This document shows, in pieces, positions 7,041-9,428 of a DNA stretch of 9,428 nt. The DNA lies in contig QMUB01000023.1 in NCBI GenBank assembly GCA_003663695.1, positions 1 through 9,428 of the forward strand, in the 5' to 3' direction. How positions within the stretch are numbered: position 1 is the first letter of the stretch; every line of letters begins with the position of its first letter. Both the position numbers and the translations under genes were made by a program. The notes beneath the pieces are model-generated. The model saw only the letters and a program-made list of their open reading frames with translations, was not told the origin of the DNA and searched no databases. This DNA is from Thermococci archaeon (lineage in GTDB: Archaea; Methanobacteriota_B; Thermococci; Thermococcales; Thermococcaceae).

Positions 7041-7054
7041 AAGGGATTTAAACC
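7041..7054 (+). promoter_or_regulatory. TATA-like box of the zinc-ribbon/aldolase pair
   Basis: AAGGGATTTAAACC contains TTTAAA (7047-7052) preceded by purines that could act as a BRE. Its centre is about 25 nt before 7075, giving a leader of only some 8 nt that would just include the GGTGG element before ATG 7083. Confidence 0.42.
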
Positions 7055-7082
7055 CCCTTGATGATTTAATTCTGGTGGGAGG

Positions 7083-7685
7083 ATGATATGTTATGAGCCC
7101 GTAATGGTTGCAATGCCCCTTGCAAAACACATCAGCGAATTCATAATGAGAAAAAGAAGGCTGCCGGGGAGAGAGGAAATTGCGGGGATTATGGAGCTCC
7201 TGAATCTTGAGAGGAAACACTCTGAAAGGGATCTATGCTTTTATAGGGGACACTTTGTGGTTGCTCTGTGCTTCTCTAGAGAGAAGCATTTAATAATAGA
7301 CGTGATATCCTCCACAGGGGAGCTCAGCGATGCCCTAGAGGTCATCGCATATAGGGATGAACAGCTCGATTCGTATATAATCGAGATTCTACCCGCCAAT
7401 GAACTGGAATTCGAGGGAAACATAGGCATCGAACCCGTGATAATCGATAGTGAGACGTTTGAGCTGGAGAGCACACCAGTCCTCGGCTACTTTGAAGAGG
7501 GGGAGGAAGGAATAACGTTCATCATTGATAGAGAGACCTATGACAGGTGGAAGGAAAGTGAAAGGCTTGACATATGTCCCATATGCGGTTCGGATGACCT
7601 AGTATGGAGCGGGGAAGTGGCATACTGTCCTTCCTGCGGTTTTGGAATAATGATCGAGGGGAGAAAAGATGAGCAGGCTAATTAG
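7083..7685 (+). CDS. Protein of unknown function with C-terminal zinc ribbon
   Basis: This 200-residue protein matches no family I can name. The first 45 residues look helical and basic (AKHISEFIMRKRRLPGREEI). Residues 50-160 alternate strands and acidic loops, with hydrophobic strands FVVALCFS, HLIIDVISS, YIIEILP and GITFIID. The C terminus has a four-Cys zinc ribbon: CPIC (C165, C168) and CPSC (C182, C185), as in archaeal rubredoxin-like or transcription-factor-like knuckles. No signal peptide or membrane span is seen. ATG 7083 is used because GGTGG (7074-7078) lies 4 nt upstream and the TATA-like box fits; ATG 7104 and 7113 lack ribosome binding sites. The 3' end overlaps the aldolase gene by 17 nt, so the two are probably co-translated. 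A role in nucleic-acid binding or as a subunit partner is possible but unproven. Confidence 0.82.
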   Translation: MICYEPVMVAMPLAKHISEFIMRKRRLPGREEIAGIMELLNLERKHSERDLCFYRGHFVVALCFSREKHLIIDVISSTGELSDALEVIAYRDEQLDSYIIEILPANELEFEGNIGIEPVIIDSETFELESTPVLGYFEEGEEGITFIIDRETYDRWKESERLDICPICGSDDLVWSGEVAYCPSCGFGIMIEGRKDEQAN

Positions 7686-8238
7686 AGCACAGCTTGTCAG
7701 ATATTCAAAGCTCGCCCATGAGAGGGGGCTTACCGCAGCATTCGGGGGGAATCTGAGCATCCTCTTTAGAGGTCGGATGTTCATAAAGGCGACAGGGGCA
7801 GTTATGGATGATTTGAGCCCTTCTCAAGTTGGAGTGATGGATCTAAATGGGAAACAGATCAGTTCCATACGCCCATCCTCTGAATGGCGCCTCCATTATC
7901 ATGTATACCACATAAGAGAGGATGTCAGGGCGATAGCTCACCTCCATCCACCCTATTCCATAGCGGCTTCGACGCTCTTAGAGGGAGCCCTCCCCATAAT
8001 AACCCCCGAGGCTGAGATTTATCTAAAGAAAATTCCGATAGTCCCTTTCAAGCCTGCTGGAACGGAAGAGCTTGCCTTGGAGGTTGCAAATGCACTCAGG
8101 GATTATGACGCTGCAATAATGAAAAATCACGGCATAGTCACGCTTGGGAGAAGTTTGAGGGAAGCATTCTACAAAGCGGAGCTCGTGGAGGAGAGCGCCA
8201 GGCTATGGTACCTATCCATAAATGCTAAAAAGCATTGA
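7669..8238 (+). CDS. Class II aldolase, L-fuculose-phosphate aldolase (FucA) type
   Basis: This 189-residue member of the class II aldolase/adducin family is a zinc enzyme that cleaves or forms C-C bonds in phosphorylated sugars, giving dihydroxyacetone phosphate and an aldehyde in the FucA branch. The metal ligands H91, H93 (IAHLHPP) and H154 (MKNHGIV) and the catalytic acid E72 (SSEWRLH) fall almost exactly at the positions known from E. coli FucA (E73, H92, H94, H155). GGNLS (26-30) and the phosphate-binding TGA (42-44) are also present. The length is slightly shorter than the roughly 215 residues of bacterial FucA. It starts at ATG 7669 with GGGGAG 5 nt upstream, overlapping the zinc-ribbon gene by 17 nt. 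The natural substrate is uncertain: fuculose phosphate, a 5-deoxyribulose phosphate from nucleoside salvage, or lactaldehyde production are all possible. A methylthioribulose-phosphate dehydratase (MtnB) is less likely given the FucA-like Glu. Confidence 0.9.
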   Translation: MSRLIRAQLVRYSKLAHERGLTAAFGGNLSILFRGRMFIKATGAVMDDLSPSQVGVMDLNGKQISSIRPSSEWRLHYHVYHIREDVRAIAHLHPPYSIAASTLLEGALPIITPEAEIYLKKIPIVPFKPAGTEELALEVANALRDYDAAIMKNHGIVTLGRSLREAFYKAELVEESARLWYLSINAKKH

Positions 8239-8246
8239 AAAAAGAG
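8226..8246 (-). terminator. Oligo-T tracts after UPF0147
   Basis: Read on the minus strand, the sequence right after the UPF0147 stop is CTCTTTTTTC, then ATGCTTTTTAGC: two T-runs of 6 and 5. They lie in the 3' end of the opposing aldolase gene and would suit archaeal T-tract termination. Confidence 0.5.
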
Positions 8247-8498
8247 CTAAATCTGCTCCAGCGCCCCGAGGACTTCCCAGATAATGGTCCTCGTGTGCAG
8301 GGGCATGTTTGGATCTTCGCTTATCTCTTCGAGGATGGCTATCGCATCAGCCGCCCTTACGGTGGCATCAACACTCCTATCCATAAGCCTTTCAATCGCC
8401 TGCTCGGCTGCCCTCCTAATGTTCCTCGGGACAATAGTGTCCTGAACGACCTGCTCCTTCAGAACCTGAATAATCTGCTGAATTCTTTCTTCGCTCAT
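8247..8498 (-). CDS. UPF0147 family protein
   Basis: This small all-helical, acidic protein of 83 residues matches the archaeal UPF0147 family in length and pattern: an N-terminal helix (EERIQQIIQVLKEQVVQD), the turn TIVPRNIRRAA (22-32), AADAIAILEEIS (49-60) and the end DPNMPLHTRTIIWEVLGALE. The family is widespread in archaea, and its role is unknown. The ATG at 8498 has a very strong ribosome binding site, GGAGGTGG, 4 nt upstream, suggesting high expression. No Cys, metal motif or membrane span is present. The gene stands alone on its strand between the converging aldolase gene (8-nt gap) and the inositol-phosphate synthase gene upstream, which has its own terminator, so it probably has its own promoter within 8511-8590. 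Confidence 0.93.
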   Translation of the reverse strand: MSEERIQQIIQVLKEQVVQDTIVPRNIRRAAEQAIERLMDRSVDATVRAADAIAILEEISEDPNMPLHTRTIIWEVLGALEQI

Positions 8499-8502
8499 TT
8501 TA

Positions 8503-8510
8503 CCACCTCC
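8503..8510 (-). promoter_or_regulatory. Strong ribosome binding site of UPF0147
   Basis: GGAGGTGG on the minus strand (8510-8503), 4 nt before ATG 8498, is nearly a full complement of the archaeal 16S 3' end. It is the best such site in the window and suggests a well-translated small protein. Confidence 0.7.
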
Positions 8511-8592
8511 ATCATTTAGTAAGAAATAGTAACTAAAATCCCTTCACCCTATATTGAACCTTCGTGGCTAAAAAGTTTTCGGTTGGAGATAT
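8511..8592 (-). promoter_or_regulatory. Likely UPF0147 promoter region
   Basis: This short spacer must hold the UPF0147 promoter. On the minus strand, candidates are CTTTTTAG (near 8570), CAATATAG (near 8553) and GATTTTAG (near 8537). None stands out, so the exact box is left open. The leader would be some 12-45 nt, unlike the short leaders proposed for the helicase and NTPase genes. Confidence 0.3.
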
Positions 8593-8612
8593 TTAAAGGG
8601 AAAAGAAAAAGC
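8593..8612 (-). terminator. Oligo-T terminator of inositol-phosphate synthase
   Basis: Directly after the TGA (8615-8613) the minus strand reads GCTTTTTCTTTTCCCTTT, a T-rich run without a hairpin, typical of archaeal terminators. It separates this gene from UPF0147. Confidence 0.5.
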
Positions 8613-9428
8613 TCAGAACCATCTGGGCTTTAGACCTGCCCACATCCTCATCTTTTCATATGCAATGATCCTCGGAATGTTTTGCATTTCTTTCGGTCCC
8701 GGGTTCTTCATGTAGAAAGCATTTACCGGATAGACTGTCCCAAACTCTTTCTTTTCAATGGCTATTTTTCCAAGTCTCGCCAGATCCACGAGGAGTCCAG
8801 CCAAAGCAGGGCTATCATTTATCCTCCCGTCTATCATGAGTTCATCAACTGCCCCGTTAAAGCTCACGTATTCAATGTGCATTGCGATGAACTTCTTGTC
8901 CCCTAGGGGTTCTAGGAATCCTGTGGGTTTGATGTAGTGGGGCGCATCGTATCCAAGTAAGTCTTTGACAATGCTTGACTTTGTAAACTCCTTGCTCTTG
9001 TTTCTCTCCTTGTCCGTCAATGCTAAGAAGTCATTGTTTCCACCTATGTTAAATTGAGCAACATCCTTTACATAGCGATTTCTCTGTGCTAGATGAGATA
9101 GAATATCGGCGGTTAGGGGTGTAGCTCCTGTAGCACCATCATCACCGAAGAGCACGAGGTTGCTCTCCTTGGCGAGCTCAACAAAGGCGGGATCATTTGC
9201 TATTAGGGTTGGGATTGCATTGACAAATGCAGCTCCTCCAGCCTCCTTGGCATACTTTGCGGCGGCATAGACGTAAACCTGCGTTGCGGTTAATCTCTCC
9301 TTGTTATCCTCTTCAATTGCCTTAATCAGCTCTTCTTTGCTTTCAAAGGGGACAAATGCCTCGGTCGTGCACACGTTTATAAAAACCTCCGCTCCAAGCT
9401 CTTTCCACTCTCCCACGAGTTTTTCAAC
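8613..9428 (-). CDS. ino1: Inositol-1-phosphate synthase, C-terminal part (5' end outside window)
   Basis: The minus-strand frame stays open to the window edge, so the GTG at 9416 is an internal Val, not a start; 271 residues are visible. They match archaeal myo-inositol-1-phosphate synthase, which converts glucose 6-phosphate to inositol 1-phosphate with NAD. Visible family segments are TATQVYVYAAAKYAKEAGG, the FGDDGATGATPLTADILSHL block, QFNIGGNNDFLAL, the metal- and lysine-rich ERNKSKEFTKSSIV, and VSFNGAVDELMIDGRINDSPAL near the C terminus. Archaeal enzymes have about 380-390 residues, so about 115 N-terminal residues, including the NAD-binding glycine motif, lie beyond position 9428. In Thermococcales the product feeds di-myo-inositol phosphate, a solute made at supraoptimal temperature, and inositol phospholipids. 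The promoter is not in the window. A T-rich terminator follows the stop. Confidence 0.95.
   Translation of the reverse strand, partial: VEKLVGEWKELGAEVFINVCTTEAFVPFESKEELIKAIEEDNKERLTATQVYVYAAAKYAKEAGGAAFVNAIPTLIANDPAFVELAKESNLVLFGDDGATGATPLTADILSHLAQRNRYVKDVAQFNIGGNNDFLALTDKERNKSKEFTKSSIVKDLLGYDAPHYIKPTGFLEPLGDKKFIAMHIEYVSFNGAVDELMIDGRINDSPALAGLLVDLARLGKIAIEKKEFGTVYPVNAFYMKNPGPKEMQNIPRIIAYEKMRMWAGLKPRWF

Larger units (their letters stand above)
6891..7082. other. Divergent intergenic region with repeated AGGATAA motif
   Basis: This 192-nt space between the divergent helicase and zinc-ribbon genes is the only sizeable non-coding stretch besides 8499-8612. It contains TATA-like boxes for both sides. 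It also holds three copies of one motif: AGGATAAG (6941-6948), AGGATAAA (6978-6985) and, inverted, CTTATCCT (7010-7017). A weak stem ACAGC/GCTGT is also present (7019-7023 with 7032-7036). No tRNA, convincing box C/D RNA or protein gene was found. The repeats could be an operator for a regulator shared by both genes, or chance in AT-rich DNA. Confidence 0.4.

Noticed and set aside
6930..7075. Possible box C/D guide RNA (TTGATGA near 7059, ATGATAA near 6959)
   Set aside because: The C-like boxes are imperfect and no properly spaced CTGA D/D' boxes accompany them.
6874..7086. Plus-strand frame of 70 codons across the intergenic region
   Set aside because: Runs through helicase start, both TATA-like boxes and repeat motifs; composition not protein-like.
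7011..7220. Minus-strand frame of 69 codons over the start of the zinc-ribbon gene
   Set aside because: No promoter or ribosome binding site, unlike any family, and overlaps a gene with good signals.
8221..8236. Small stem AATGC / GCATT with an A-rich loop
   Set aside because: Only 5 bp and within the coding end of the aldolase gene; the adjacent T-runs on the minus strand explain the site better.
8235..8519. Plus-strand frame of 94 codons after the aldolase gene
   Set aside because: It covers UPF0147, which has the stronger ribosome binding site, typical family length and family-like sequence; the plus frame has no family features.
1..9428. CRISPR array, insertion sequence, tRNA/rRNA, toxin-antitoxin or defence genes
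   Set aside because: No direct repeat series, transposase, terminal inverted repeats, tRNA-like cloverleaf or recognised defence domain seen on either strand.

Overview
The window looks like a chromosomal segment of a hyperthermophilic euryarchaeon of the order Thermococcales (Pyrococcus, Thermococcus or Palaeococcus type). The reasons are the gene content (DUF835, DUF373, an Lhr-type helicase, THEP1 NTPase, UPF0147, archaeal inositol-phosphate synthase), the AGG/AGA-rich arginine codons, TATA-like boxes about 25 nt before starts, GGAGGTG/GGTGAT ribosome binding sites and oligo-T terminators. The genus cannot be fixed by eye. I see no insertion sequence, CRISPR array, phage gene, tRNA or rRNA, and genes are packed almost end to end.

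Layout. 1-165 (+) is the 3' end of a DUF835-type gene. From 6890 down to 170 runs a minus-strand series of six genes, read in this order: Lhr-type SF2 helicase with a C-terminal zinc ribbon (6890-4143), THEP1-type NTPase (4113-3592), MTH1187-family thiamine-binding protein (3550-3245), DUF373 membrane protein (3248-2079), long coiled-coil protein (2110-1037) and endonuclease IV-type AP endonuclease (1015-170). The middle genes overlap or nearly touch, and three in a row appear to start with GTG or TTG. TATA-like boxes before the helicase, the NTPase and the MTH1187 gene suggest the run is served by more than one promoter.

A divergent intergenic region (6891-7082) carries promoter candidates for both directions and three copies of an AGGATAA motif. 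To its right are two overlapping plus-strand genes, a zinc-ribbon protein of unknown function (7083-7685) and a class II (FucA-type) aldolase (7669-8238). They converge, with an 8-nt gap, on UPF0147 (8498-8247, minus). The right edge holds the C-terminal 271 residues of inositol-1-phosphate synthase (minus, running off the window), which in Thermococcales supplies inositol phosphate for the heat solute di-myo-inositol phosphate and for inositol lipids.

Most of this is conserved archaeal housekeeping. I do not see a clear new defence or mobile system. The least explained parts are the translationally coupled MTH1187 / DUF373 / coiled-coil set ending in a DNA-repair nuclease, the variant motif II and C-terminal extension of the helicase, and the unknown zinc-ribbon partner of the aldolase.
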